Counted from the first letter of the stretch, positions 1-8,280 are shown. The stretch: DNA of 35,315 nt from Candidatus Gemmiger faecigallinarum (GCA_019120395.1 DWVD01000071.1:1-35315), one strand, 5' to 3'. Numbers and translations are program-made. The notes: generated from the sequence alone by a model not told the origin.

Positions 1-1
1 G

Positions 2-322
2 TACCACTTCATGGATAACGAGACCTACGACGATATTCCGGTCAACGCCGCCGACGTGTCGGACAACTTCAAGTTCTGCAAGGAGAACGAGGTCTGCAAG
101 CTGCTGTCCTACAAGGGCAAGGTGTTCAGCGTCGAGATCCCCAACTTCATCGAGCTGGAGATCACCGAGACCGAGCCTGGCTTCAAGGGCAACACCGCCA
201 CCAACACCCTCAAGCCCGCCAAGGTCGAGACCGGCGCCGAGATCCGCGTGCCCCTGTTCATCAACGAGGGCGACAAGATCCGCATCGACACCCGCACCGG
301 CGAGTATATGGAGCGTGTCTGA
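2..322 (+). CDS. efp: Elongation factor P, C-terminal part (5' end outside window)
   Basis: The reading frame is already open at base 2 (Tyr-His-Phe before the first Met at 11) and closes with TGA at 320-322, so only about the last 106 codons of a protein of roughly 185 residues are present. They cover the second and third OB-fold domains of EF-P: the segments [19 protein letters not shown], a central [19 protein letters not shown] and the C-terminal [20 protein letters not shown] match the family closely. EF-P enters the ribosome next to the P-site tRNA and relieves stalling at polyproline stretches. The modified residue of domain I lies outside the window. The zinc-ribbon gene follows after 42 bases with no terminator, so the two are probably co-transcribed. 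Confidence 0.96.
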   Translation, partial: YHFMDNETYDDIPVNAADVSDNFKFCKENEVCKLLSYKGKVFSVEIPNFIELEITETEPGFKGNTATNTLKPAKVETGAEIRVPLFINEGDKIRIDTRTGEYMERV

Positions 323-364
323 CCGGGCGCTGTATCTGTTTTGAAAAAAGGAGGGGGAACCCCT

Positions 365-808
365 ATGGCTATGGATCTGAACGCCAAGGCTGCCTATATC
401 CGCGGCCTGATGACCGGCATGGAATTTGACCCCAACTCCAAAAACGGCAAGATCATCGCAGCGATGATGGACCTGCTGGAGGAGATGGCCGCCACTGTCA
501 CCGAGCATGACGACGCTCTCGACCAGGTGTACGAGGATGTGGACACTCTGGACGAGGACCTGACCGACCTGATCAACATCGTCTTTGACGTGGATGATGA
601 GGACGAGGAGGAGGACGGCGGGGACGCCGCCTACGAGGTGACCTGCCCCAACTGCGGCGCGGTCAGCACGGTGGACGAGGATGATCTGCTGGACAACGAG
701 CTGGTCTGCCCCAACTGCGGCGCGGCTTTCGACATTGAGCTGACCGAGGACGAGGAGGACGACGAAAAGCCCGTTCTTCCGGCCAATGGCGAGATCCCCA
801 TTGAGTAA
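365..808 (+). CDS. CD1247-type acidic double zinc-ribbon protein
   Basis: 147 residues. An earlier in-frame TTG at 341 exists, but AAGGAGG at 348-354 lies 10 bases before ATG 365, so 365 is preferred (371 is a close alternative). Residues 1-65 form a helical domain beginning LNAKAAYIRGLMTGMEF, which resembles the N-terminal domain named after Clostridioides difficile CD1247. An Asp/Glu-rich stretch follows. The C-terminal half carries two CPNCG knuckles about 25 residues apart, probably one four-Cys zinc ribbon, and then another acidic tail. The function of the family is unknown. The acidic tail and zinc ribbon suggest a protein- or nucleic-acid-binding accessory; placement directly after efp hints at a translation or general housekeeping link, which is inference. 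Confidence 0.8.
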   Translation: MAMDLNAKAAYIRGLMTGMEFDPNSKNGKIIAAMMDLLEEMAATVTEHDDALDQVYEDVDTLDEDLTDLINIVFDVDDEDEEEDGGDAAYEVTCPNCGAVSTVDEDDLLDNELVCPNCGAAFDIELTEDEEDDEKPVLPANGEIPIE

Positions 809-842
809 GCGGGAAATGCCGTAACGTCCAATAAACGCATCG

Positions 843-887
843 CTGCCCCGGCAAGGCCCCTGTGTGGGGCTTTGCCGGGGCAGTTTT
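843..887 (+). terminator. Rho-independent terminator after the efp operon
   Basis: An 18-base-pair stem (843-860 with 866-883, one G-T wobble) around a 5-base loop is followed by TTTT at 884-887. It separates the efp/zinc-ribbon unit from the next gene, whose ribosome site is only about 15 bases further on. Confidence 0.88.
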
Positions 888-917
888 GCGTTTGAGCCGG
901 GAAAGGAGGGAACGGCC

Positions 918-2156
918 ATGACATGGCAGACGGCCGGCATTTTGTTGGCGGCAGCCTGCACCGTGCTGTTTGTCTGCGCGGCGGCGGTGGGACTGCGGCG
1001 GCTGCTGGGCCGGCAGACCTGCGCCGCGCCTGCCGCAGGGCAGCCGGACGTCCGGGGGCAGAAACTGGCCGCGGCGGGCGCGCTGGCCTGGTGCTGCTGC
1101 ATGCTGGCCGCGCTGTGCGCGGCGGCATGCCTTCAGTCGCCCGGCACGTCCCCGCTGGAGGCCGTGCGCCAGACCCTGTGCGGCGGCCTGGACGCCAGGC
1201 ATTATCTGGACCTGGCGCGGTGGGGCTACGGCGCTGGGGAGGCCGGCTTTGCCGAACAGTACCTGATGATCGTGTTTTTTCCGCTGTGGCCCTGGCTGCT
1301 GCGCCCCTTTGCGCTGCTGGGGCTGGACCTGTGGCTGGTGGGCACGCTGCTGGCCGTGGGGCTGACGGCGGCGGGCGCCGTGCTTTTGTACCGCTGCGCC
1401 TTCCGGCTGTTTGGGGACGGCCGTGCGGCGGGCTTTGCCTGTGCGGTGCAGCTGCTGCTGCCGGGCAGCTTCTTTTTTGTGCTGCCGCAGACCGAGGCGC
1501 TGTTCTTTTGCTTGAACTTTGCTTTCCTGGATGCCATGCAGCGGGAAAAGCCGGGGCAGGCGGGGGTGTTCGGGCTGCTGGCGTCGCTGTGCCGCGCCAA
1601 CGGCGTGCTGCTGGCCGGCTACGCGGTGCTGTGGTGCGTGCTGGCGCTGCGCCGGGGGCGGCGTGCGCAGGCAGGGTGGCTGTGGCCCGTTCTGGGGCCT
1701 GCAGCCGGCATCGCGGTGTACCTGGGCATCAACTGGGCGGTGTACGGCAACGCCTTCCAGTTTGCGGTCTACCAGCGGGAGCACTGGGACCACAGTTTCT
1801 GCCTGTTTCCGCAGGCGGTCGCCATTATGAGCAATTACATCGGCGGCGACGGCGTGGGCGTTTACATCGGGCTGTGGACGGTGATCCTGATCCCGCTGGA
1901 GGTGCTGATCCTGACCCTGGCCGCCCGCAGGCTGCCGCCGGACTGGCTGCTTTTGGGCCTGGCCGGCGTGGCCATGATGAACGGCCAGACCTGGCTGATC
2001 AGCGCCCAGCGGTACGCGCTGGGCATGCCGGCGCTGCCTGCAGCCTTGGCGGGGCTGGCCCGCCGCGGCTGGCAGAAAGCTGCGGTTCTGGCTGCGCTGG
2101 GCGTTGCCTGGGGTGCATATTTCTCCGCCTTTGCGGGGCACGCCCCGATCTATTGA
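918..2156 (+). CDS. PIG-V-like integral membrane mannosyltransferase (GT-C fold)
   Basis: 412 residues from ATG 918, chosen over in-frame codons upstream because GAAAGGAGGG at 901-910 is an ideal ribosome site. About ten hydrophobic segments span the chain. The first outer loop has GGLDARHYLDLARWGYG and then FFPLWPWLLRPF, which correspond to the Asp-containing loop and the FFPLYP-like motif of the PIG-V / GPI mannosyltransferase 2 family. A later LPQTEALFFCLNFAFL and SLCRANGVLLAGYA match the TESLF and RsNG blocks of that family. Such enzymes use polyprenyl-phosphate sugars on the outer membrane face. A likely donor source is the dolichol-phosphate-mannose-synthase-like GT2 encoded nearby on the other strand (3023-3742). 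The acceptor is unknown. The gene sits alone between two terminators. Confidence 0.75.
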   Translation: MTWQTAGILLAAACTVLFVCAAAVGLRRLLGRQTCAAPAAGQPDVRGQKLAAAGALAWCCCMLAALCAAACLQSPGTSPLEAVRQTLCGGLDARHYLDLARWGYGAGEAGFAEQYLMIVFFPLWPWLLRPFALLGLDLWLVGTLLAVGLTAAGAVLLYRCAFRLFGDGRAAGFACAVQLLLPGSFFFVLPQTEALFFCLNFAFLDAMQREKPGQAGVFGLLASLCRANGVLLAGYAVLWCVLALRRGRRAQAGWLWPVLGPAAGIAVYLGINWAVYGNAFQFAVYQREHWDHSFCLFPQAVAIMSNYIGGDGVGVYIGLWTVILIPLEVLILTLAARRLPPDWLLLGLAGVAMMNGQTWLISAQRYALGMPALPAALAGLARRGWQKAAVLAALGVAWGAYFSAFAGHAPIY

Positions 2157-2165
2157 AAAGATACC

Positions 2166-2203
2166 AAAACCTCCCGCAGGCGGCTGCCTGCGGGAGGTTT
2201 TTT
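2166..2203. terminator. Bidirectional terminator between convergent genes
   Basis: A perfect 15-base-pair stem (2166-2180 with 2187-2201) surrounds a 6-base loop and is flanked by AAAA and TTTTTT. It can stop transcription of the PIG-V-like gene and also the end of the minus-strand glycan locus. Confidence 0.9.
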
Positions 2204-2233
2204 GCGTGTTGGCGCGTGCGGGGGGCAAAGGCT

Positions 2234-2524
2234 TTACGATTTGCCTTTCAGCTGGCCGCGCAGCATGATGTCGCCAAAGGACAGGGCGTTGTACAGGCCC
2301 GCCTTGTTGGCCTGGCGGACGATGCGCTCAGGCAGCGGCTTGGAATTGTCGGTGGACAGCAGCACGATATGCACTTTGTCGGCCACGTCGATGCCTTTTT
2401 CCTTTTTGGTGGTCAGCACCTGCAGATAGACGACGTAAGGCTCTTTCAGCGAGCCGTAGTAAATGTCGTTGCCGCAGCGCACCAGCGGGCGGCCCTTATA
2501 GGTCAGTTTGGGGGTATATAGCAT
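2234..2524 (-). CDS. Small conserved-looking protein of unknown function
   Basis: 96 residues, not recognised. The start is supported by a GGAAGG-type ribosome site about 9 bases upstream on the minus strand. The protein is soluble with no Cys pair or signal peptide. The N-terminal MLYTPKLTYKGRPLVRCGN runs into an alternating hydrophobic stretch (YVVYLQVLTT, VHIVLLST) that looks like beta strands, then a helical region and a basic tail. It is the last gene before the shared terminator and 135 bases after the DUF2304 gene. Codon use looks like its neighbours, so it is probably a real chromosomal gene. It may not belong functionally to the glycan locus. Confidence 0.6.
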   Translation of the reverse strand: MLYTPKLTYKGRPLVRCGNDIYYGSLKEPYVVYLQVLTTKKEKGIDVADKVHIVLLSTDNSKPLPERIVRQANKAGLYNALSFGDIMLRGQLKGKS

Positions 2525-2659
2525 GGGAAAACCTTCCTTCCTGTATGCGGGGCACAGCGGCGGGGCGTGCCCGACCTTGTCCCGCGCAGCCGGGCCGCGC
2601 GGGACGTCAATAATATGGACAGTTCACACTGGGTTTATTATATCAGATTCCATGCCGCT

Positions 2660-3019
2660 TTACAAATCCAATTTATCGCGCTCGGCCTTCTCCTCGTTCA
2701 GAGCGATGCGCTGGGTCAGGATACGCACCTTGGAGTCCAGCTGGCTGATCCGGATGGACATGAAAAACTGTTTGACGATCAGCAGGAAGATGATGACGAT
2801 GTAGACAAAGTTGATGGGGCTGACAAAACCCAGCAGCCGCGACGCCCAGAAGGCGATGTTGGGGAAGATGGCCAGGATCAGCAGGACGGCGGCCGCCGCC
2901 AGCCAGAAAATGGTATCCTCGATCTGGACCTTTGCCTGCCGGACACGGCGCAGCACAAAAAAAGCGGTGAACAGGCTGCCCAAAATCAGGCAGATGCGGA
3001 TGATTGGCTGGTCGATCAT
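2660..3019 (-). CDS. DUF2304 small membrane protein
   Basis: 119 residues with three hydrophobic helices (about 5-20, 37-62 and 67-88) and a C-terminal charged coiled-coil-like tail (ISQLDSKVRILTQRIALNEE). This layout is typical of DUF2304. Members very often sit directly after a polyprenol-phosphate GT2, and the same holds here: its ATG lies 3 bases past the GT2 stop, with AAAGGAG inside the end of that gene. By analogy with small membrane partners of dolichol-phosphate-mannose synthases, it may anchor or stabilise the GT2 at the membrane; that role is inference. Confidence 0.8.
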   Translation of the reverse strand: MIDQPIIRICLILGSLFTAFFVLRRVRQAKVQIEDTIFWLAAAAVLLILAIFPNIAFWASRLLGFVSPINFVYIVIIFLLIVKQFFMSIRISQLDSKVRILTQRIALNEEKAERDKLDL

Positions 3020-3022
3020 GGA

Positions 3023-3742
3023 TTACAGGCTCCTTTCCGGATAGGGATTTTCAGTGTCGCGCTTGCGGAACCACTGGATCAGCAAAATCGAGATGGACAT
3101 CTTGACCATATACTGGGCGCTGCGCCACAGGTTCAGATAGCTTTGGCCGGCAATGCGCTCGCCCATGGTCACCTGCACCTCCCTGACTTTGGCGCCGTTC
3201 TTGATCAGGTAGCTGATGGTATCCGGCTCGGGGCCGTAGTTCAGGTTCTGGGCAAATTCCTCCACCATGGCGCGGTTGAACATGCGCATGCCGCTGGTGG
3301 GGTCGCAGATGGCGCGCCCGGTGGTCAGCCGGATGGACCAGCTGATGATATAGCTGCCCAGCATGCGCAGCGTTTTGGGCTTTTTCACCGTCAAAAAGCG
3401 GCTGCCGATGACAATGTCCGCCCCGGCTTCCAGCGCTTCCAGCATGGGGGCGATATATTCGGGGCGGTGCTGGCCGTCGGCATCCAGCTGCATGGCGCAG
3501 TCGTAGCCGTTCTCGGCGGCGTAGCGCAGCCCGGTCTGGAAGGCCCCGGCCAGCCCCAGGTTGATGGGCAGGTCGATCAGGTGATAGCCGTGGGCGCGGC
3601 AGATGGCGGCGGTCTTGTCCCGGCTGCCGTCGTTGACGACCACGTAGTCGTACTGCGGGTACTGGGTGGTCAGCTCCTCGACCACGCGGACGATGTTTTC
3701 CTCCTCGTTGTGGGCGGGGATGACGATGAGTAATTTGGACAT
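3023..3742 (-). CDS. GT2 glycosyltransferase, dolichol-phosphate-mannose-synthase-like
   Basis: 239 residues from an ATG preceded by AAGGAG. GT-A family 2 features: LLIVIPAHNEEENI at the N-terminus, VVNDGSRD at 36-42 (nucleotide-binding Asp), MQLDADGQHRPEYI at 84-97 (DXD-like metal site), IGSRF and CDPTSGMRMFNR. This set matches DPM1-type polyprenol-phosphate mannosyl- or glucosyltransferases. There are no multiple C-terminal membrane helices, only a short hydrophobic segment (SISILLIQWF), so membrane attachment may depend on the adjacent DUF2304 protein. The expected product, a polyprenyl-phosphate hexose, would feed outward-facing GT-C enzymes such as the PIG-V-like and DUF2142 proteins in this window. 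Confidence 0.88.
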   Translation of the reverse strand: MSKLLIVIPAHNEEENIVRVVEELTTQYPQYDYVVVNDGSRDKTAAICRAHGYHLIDLPINLGLAGAFQTGLRYAAENGYDCAMQLDADGQHRPEYIAPMLEALEAGADIVIGSRFLTVKKPKTLRMLGSYIISWSIRLTTGRAICDPTSGMRMFNRAMVEEFAQNLNYGPEPDTISYLIKNGAKVREVQVTMGERIAGQSYLNLWRSAQYMVKMSISILLIQWFRKRDTENPYPERSL

Positions 3743-3865
3743 CTTGACTCCTTTTTGCAGCGCCGGGCAGGGAATGCGCGGCCGCTGCGCGCCTTGCGGC
3801 GGGGATGGCTTGGGCGGCAGGGAAAACCTCCCCGTCCCCCGTGGCCGGAACGCCCGGGGCGGGCG

Positions 3866-4993
3866 TTACAGGCTCTGTATCAGTTTATCAAACACGGCGT
3901 CCCATGTAAAGTGCGCCAGGGCGTTTTGTTTTGCGGCGGCAGCCCGTTTTTGGGCTTCGGCGGGGTCGTCAAGCAGCCTGGCCAGCCCGGCGCGGATGGC
4001 GTCCGGCGTGGTGTCGGGCAGAAAAAACGCGCTTTGGCCGGGCAGAAGCTCCTCGGTGCCGGCGGTGGGGGTGCACAGGATGGGGCAGCCGCAGCCGGCG
4101 GCCTCCAGCAATGTGGTGGGCAGGCCCTCGGCGTAGCGGGTGGGCAGGCAGTAGCAGTCGGCCCCGGCCAGCAGCCGCACCGCCCGGCCGTGGTCCAGTG
4201 CGCCCAGGTAATGCACGCGCGGCGGCGCTTCGGCGCGCAGCGGCTCCAGCAAGGGACCGTCCCCGGCGGCGGCCAGCACCACGCCGGGCAGGGCGGACAC
4301 CGCCTCCGCCAGCTCCCGGATGCCTTTTTCGGGGATCATGCGGCCCAGAAAGACCACCAGCTTTTCGCCGTTCGGGCAGAGGGCGGCGCGGGTCAAATCC
4401 GGCGGCTGGGGCGCGGCCAGCTCGGCGGCCAGGGCGTCGGGGTCGATGGCGTTGGGCATGGTACTGCGGGCGTCGACGCCAAAGGTTTTCAGCCAGCGGC
4501 AGCTGGCCAGCGACACGCCGTAGAAAGGCGCGCCGGTGCGGCGGACCAGCGCGCAGGCGGCGTGCTCGTACATACGGCCGGCCAGCCCGATGACGCCGCC
4601 GCCCATGGGCATGTACCCGGTGGAATGGTCGATGACCACCGCGGGGATGCCCCGGCGCTTTGCCGCGCGGGCGGCCCAGACGCTCTCGACATACATGCGG
4701 GTCTGGACCACGCACAGGTCGATGGACTGCGCAAAGATCCGGCGTTCCAGCGCCGAAAGCCGGCCGCCCGGCTTTGGCACCGGGAAACGCCCCTTCATCA
4801 CCGGCCACACCGGCAGGCGATAGATCTCGATGCCGTCGGGGTCGATCTCCTGCTCCGGCAGGCCGGGCAGGGCGCTGGTGACCACAAGGGCGCGGCAGCC
4901 GTGCTGCACCGCCTTGCGGGCCAGGTTCCAGGTATACCGCTCCACCCCGCCCGGTGTGGGCAGGTACTGGGCGGAAAAAAAGCAGATGGTCAA
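3866..4993 (-). CDS. GT4 family glycosyltransferase (TTG start)
   Basis: 375 residues. An open frame continues upstream into the next gene, but the family N-terminus (TICFFSAQYLPTPGGVERYT) starts at a TTG at 4991-4993, preceded by GGGAGG with an 8-base spacer, so TTG is taken as the start. The GT-B fold shows the glycine-rich GGVERYTWNLA loop, FLGRMIPEKGI at the start of the second Rossmann domain, AAGDGPL, and the donor-binding EGLPTTLLEAAGCGCPI (the EX7E motif). It is a retaining, nucleotide-sugar-dependent enzyme of the GlcNAc/mannosyl-type GT4 group, acting on the cytoplasmic membrane face. Donor and acceptor cannot be read from sequence. It lies 50 bases after the DUF2142 gene and 123 bases before the GT2 gene. 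Confidence 0.9.
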   Translation of the reverse strand: MTICFFSAQYLPTPGGVERYTWNLARKAVQHGCRALVVTSALPGLPEQEIDPDGIEIYRLPVWPVMKGRFPVPKPGGRLSALERRIFAQSIDLCVVQTRMYVESVWAARAAKRRGIPAVVIDHSTGYMPMGGGVIGLAGRMYEHAACALVRRTGAPFYGVSLASCRWLKTFGVDARSTMPNAIDPDALAAELAAPQPPDLTRAALCPNGEKLVVFLGRMIPEKGIRELAEAVSALPGVVLAAAGDGPLLEPLRAEAPPRVHYLGALDHGRAVRLLAGADCYCLPTRYAEGLPTTLLEAAGCGCPILCTPTAGTEELLPGQSAFFLPDTTPDAIRAGLARLLDDPAEAQKRAAAAKQNALAHFTWDAVFDKLIQSL

Positions 4994-5043
4994 AACAGTA
5001 TCCTCCCAAAGGGCAAACGGGGGCAAAAGCGCCCGGCGGGGCT

Positions 5044-7698
5044 TTACAGCGCGATGACGGCCAGCATGGTGTTCAAAAGCACGCCGGCGTTCACCATGCA
5101 CAGCGCGCAGACCAGGCCGGACCCGGCTTTTTGGCCGTCGGCGGCCTGCAGGCCGCGGGGGGCAAGCGCCGCCAGCATGGCCGGCAGCACCGGCAGGAAA
5201 TACCGTCCCTGCAGGCCGTACAGCGTCTCGCTGTAGGTGGGGGTCCAGGTCAGGCACCCCGCCACCGAGAGCGCGCAGCACAGCCCGCCCAGCACCAGCA
5301 GCGCGGCGCGGGCGCGGCGGCCGGGCAGGGCCTCGCCTTTGGCGGGCAGCGCCGCCCAGGCCAGCAGCAGGTACAGCGCCGTCACCCAGCCCCAGGCCAG
5401 GTCCATGGTGTAGTAGCCCAGGCTGCCGCCCACCAGCGTGCGGATGTAGTGGTCGCCGTTTTGGATCACCGAGTTGACCAGCAGCCGCAGCGTGTCGGCC
5501 GGGTGGGTCAGGATATATCCCGGCGTGTAGCAGATGGCGTCGTCGCCGGTGGCAACGCTCTGGCTCTCGCGGACGGCGGCGTTGGCCTCGGTCTCGGCGG
5601 AAAGTTCGGCGCGGTCCAGCGGGTAGCGCTCGGAGTCCTCGGTGCCGATGGTCACGCCGAACGCTTCAAACAACGCCACGGTCTCGGCGCTGGAATAGAT
5701 CGCCTTGAACTGGGAGGAACGCCCCTCGGCCGCGACGCGGTCAAGCCAGACGGGAAGCTCGTCCGGCCAGGGGGCGCGGTCCAGCATGCAGTAGGACAGC
5801 GCAAAGACAAAATCGCGGTCGGAAAGCCGGGGCTGGGTGATTTCCTGCGGGCTGAAGAAAAAACTTTGCGCCAGCAGCGCCATGGTCGTATCCCCGTTGC
5901 GCAGCGCGTCGGCCCAGAAGGTCACCTCGGCCTCCGGGGCTTCGGCGCCCTCGGCGTACCAGTACAGGCGGCGGACGTAGTTTTCCAGCGTGTTCTCAGC
6001 CAGGTCCTCGCGGTAGACCAGCGTGGAACCGGTATCCCCGGGATCTTCGGCGTCCGCCTGGGCGTCCCCGCCGGAAGATTCGGCCTCCGGCGCGCCGTGG
6101 GCAGGGCCGGAGGGGCCGGATGCATCGGCGGCCAGGGCGGCGCCGCCGGCCTGTACGGCAGTCTGCGCGGCGGAGGTATTCTCCGCCGCCTGGGGCTCAG
6201 CCGTGCCGCCGGTCATGGCGGTGCCCAGCATGGTGCTGTTCAGCGCCAGCGTCAGCGCCAGGCAGACGGTCAGGTAGCCGGCTTTCCACAGCGCGGGGCG
6301 GGGCAGGGCCAGCCGCCTGCCGGGGATGCACAGCACCAGCAGCGCCAGCGGCAGGTAGACCGCCTTGCCGGGGCACATCAGCAGGCCGGCGGCGGCCATG
6401 GCGGCCAGCAGCTTGCGGCCGGGGGCTTCGGGCGCAAAGGCCGCCCGCATCGCCAGCGCCGCAAAGGCAAAGCACAGCCCCAGCAAAAGCGAGTCCCGGC
6501 TGAAGGACGCCGCCAGGTGCAGCGTCATGGGCAAAAGCGCCGCCGCGGCAAACACCCGCCGGCCAAAGGGCGCGTATTTGACCGCCGCCGCGGTCAGCAG
6601 TGCAAAGCAGACAAGGTTGGCCAGCCGGCCCAGCACCAACGCCGGCACAAAGCCCAGCCGCAGCACAAAGGCCAGGAACACCGCCGCCGCGCTGGGCAGG
6701 TAAAGCAGCGGGTTCTCGTCGGTCTGGGCCTCCTGATACTCGGCATGGCTGTCGAACGCATCGGGCGAGAGGGTGAACAGGTCGTCGGCAAAGGCCTGCC
6801 AGGCCCACACGGTGGTGCCGGTCTCCTGGTCCTGCAGGGCCGTGTTCACGTCGTGCTCGCGGCGGTAGCTCATGCTGATGGGCACATGCCCCATCTGCCA
6901 GTCCTCGTCCGAGAGCGCGTTCGCCCACCGGCAGGCCAGCGTGAAGGACTGGTTGATGTGGTATTTCTCGTCCGGCGCGCCGTAGGGCGGGATGATGACG
7001 GTGTACGCCACGCCCAGCGCCAGCACCAGCACAAAAACCAGGCGGTGCAGCGCAAATCTGCCCCGCAGCGCGCTGCGCACGCCAAAGAACACCACCGCCA
7101 GCGCCAGCGCCGCCGCCAGCCAGTAATACCGGGTCAAAAACCCGCCGATCTGCCGGTAGGTCACCAGCAGGGCCAGCGTGCCGTCGATCTCGGCGCCGTC
7201 CACAGCGGCGTTTTGCTGCCACAGCGCGGTGGCGGCGGAGTGCCCCGCGCTCAGCCGGCCGGCGCCCTCATAATGGGGGGTCAGCGTGACGGTGTAGCTG
7301 CGGCCCTCGCCGCCCGTTACGGTGCGGTCCAGCCCCAGGCCGGTGTACTGGCCCGGCAGGATGGCGGCCATGTCTCCGGTGCTTTGGGCCAGCACCTCGC
7401 CGGTGGAAGCGTCGGTCAGCGTCAGCTCCAGCGTGCCGGCGGGCTGCTCGCCCTCCACGCCAAAGACAAAGGCCATGGCGATCAGGTCGTCGTCAAAGGC
7501 AAAGGTCTGGCTGACGCTTTGCTCCACCATGGTGTAGGCCGAGTAATCATCGCTGATGCGGGCGGACAGCGCCTTGCTGCCCTGGCCCCGCACCGCAGTG
7601 TACCAGGCCAGGACAAAAACGGCAAAGCACACCGCCGCGGCCGCCAGGGCTGCAAAGGTGTGCCGGTGCTGTTTGAAGGTCTGTTTCCAGTTTGCCAT
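5044..7698 (-). CDS. DUF2142 membrane protein with an inserted DUF4214-like pair
   Basis: 884 residues, AAGGAG before the ATG. A first membrane helix (16-34) is followed by an outside beta-rich region (45-180) and many helices. IIPPYGAPDEKYHI at 235-248 is the DUF2142 hallmark, and GLQGRYFLPVLPA at 828-840 is the conserved C-terminal block. DUF2142 proteins are GT-C-like and occur in teichoic-acid and polysaccharide loci. Between membrane parts, residues 497-560 form an Ala/Gly/Glu/Pro-rich linker. Residues 572-686 then look like two DUF4214 repeats: YVRRLYW, FWADALRNGD, FFFSPQE, then FVFALSYCMLDR, VWLDRVAAEGR, IYSSAETVALFEAFGVTIG. DUF4214 normally occurs in surface proteins, so this is an unusual extracellular insertion. 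The enzyme role is inferred, not shown. Confidence 0.82.
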   Translation of the reverse strand: MANWKQTFKQHRHTFAALAAAAVCFAVFVLAWYTAVRGQGSKALSARISDDYSAYTMVEQSVSQTFAFDDDLIAMAFVFGVEGEQPAGTLELTLTDASTGEVLAQSTGDMAAILPGQYTGLGLDRTVTGGEGRSYTVTLTPHYEGAGRLSAGHSAATALWQQNAAVDGAEIDGTLALLVTYRQIGGFLTRYYWLAAALALAVVFFGVRSALRGRFALHRLVFVLVLALGVAYTVIIPPYGAPDEKYHINQSFTLACRWANALSDEDWQMGHVPISMSYRREHDVNTALQDQETGTTVWAWQAFADDLFTLSPDAFDSHAEYQEAQTDENPLLYLPSAAAVFLAFVLRLGFVPALVLGRLANLVCFALLTAAAVKYAPFGRRVFAAAALLPMTLHLAASFSRDSLLLGLCFAFAALAMRAAFAPEAPGRKLLAAMAAAGLLMCPGKAVYLPLALLVLCIPGRRLALPRPALWKAGYLTVCLALTLALNSTMLGTAMTGGTAEPQAAENTSAAQTAVQAGGAALAADASGPSGPAHGAPEAESSGGDAQADAEDPGDTGSTLVYREDLAENTLENYVRRLYWYAEGAEAPEAEVTFWADALRNGDTTMALLAQSFFFSPQEITQPRLSDRDFVFALSYCMLDRAPWPDELPVWLDRVAAEGRSSQFKAIYSSAETVALFEAFGVTIGTEDSERYPLDRAELSAETEANAAVRESQSVATGDDAICYTPGYILTHPADTLRLLVNSVIQNGDHYIRTLVGGSLGYYTMDLAWGWVTALYLLLAWAALPAKGEALPGRRARAALLVLGGLCCALSVAGCLTWTPTYSETLYGLQGRYFLPVLPAMLAALAPRGLQAADGQKAGSGLVCALCMVNAGVLLNTMLAVIAL

Positions 7699-7767
7699 AG
7701 CTGCTCCTTCAATTTATCTGGGATCTGTCTGGCCGGATAGGGCCGGGAAAGGCGGCGGAAAGGCCGG

Positions 7768-8280
7768 TCAGCCGCCCAGGCGCACGCCGAAAGCCGCTTC
7801 CACCGCGGCGGCCCAGCGGCCGTCCCGGCGCAAAATCGCCTCCACCGCGCCCCGCACCGCGCCCTCGCCGCCCTTTTGGGGCAGGCGGCAGTCCGCGCGG
7901 GCGGCAACCTCCGGCGCGGCGTCGGCCGGGCAGGCAACAAAGCCGCACAGCGCCATGGCGGCCAGGTCGTTCAGGTCGTCGCCGCAGTAGGCGACCTCCT
8001 CTTTGCCATAGCCCTGCTTTGCCATAAAGTCCCGCAGAAACGCGGCCTTATGGTGGACATCCTGGTACAGGTATTCCACCTTCAGCTCGGCGGCTCGGCG
8101 GCGCACGGCCTCGCATTCCCGGCCGGTGCAGATCATCACCTGCATGCCCGCCGCATGGGCCAGCACGATGCCGGCCCCGTCCTTGATGGCAAACTTTTTC
8201 AGCTCGTTGCCGTTGGCGTCATAGTAGACGCCGCCGTCGGTCATGGTGCCGTCCACGTCCAGAACCAGCAGCCGGATCAT
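7768..8280 (-). CDS. KdsC-type HAD sugar-acid phosphatase
   Basis: 170 residues from ATG 8280; upstream codons in the open frame lack family similarity. HAD motif I is LVLDVDGTMTDGG (nucleophile Asp8, acid/base Asp10), motif II is CTGRE at 51-55, the conserved Lys is K78, and motif III/IV is GDDLNDL at 100-106. The absence of a cap domain and the TDGGVYYDANGNELKKF hairpin are typical of KdsC, the tetrameric 3-deoxy-manno-octulosonate 8-phosphate phosphatase, and of the HAD domains attached to CMP-sialate synthetases. It would remove the terminal phosphate from a newly formed 2-keto-3-deoxy sugar acid before CMP activation. Its neighbours, an aldolase and a KdsB-type enzyme, support this. The exact substrate is unknown. 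Confidence 0.85.
   Translation of the reverse strand: MIRLLVLDVDGTMTDGGVYYDANGNELKKFAIKDGAGIVLAHAAGMQVMICTGRECEAVRRRAAELKVEYLYQDVHHKAAFLRDFMAKQGYGKEEVAYCGDDLNDLAAMALCGFVACPADAAPEVAARADCRLPQKGGEGAVRGAVEAILRRDGRWAAAVEAAFGVRLGG

Noticed and set aside
3849-3867. Terminator hairpin at the GT4 stop codon
   Set aside because: AACGCCC/GGGCGTT forms a 7-base-pair stem, but there is no T-tract on the transcribed strand, so it was not called.
4954-7740. Plus-strand open frame of 928 codons
   Set aside because: Antisense shadow of the DUF2142 gene; repetitive Gly/Gln/Arg/His composition without any family motif.
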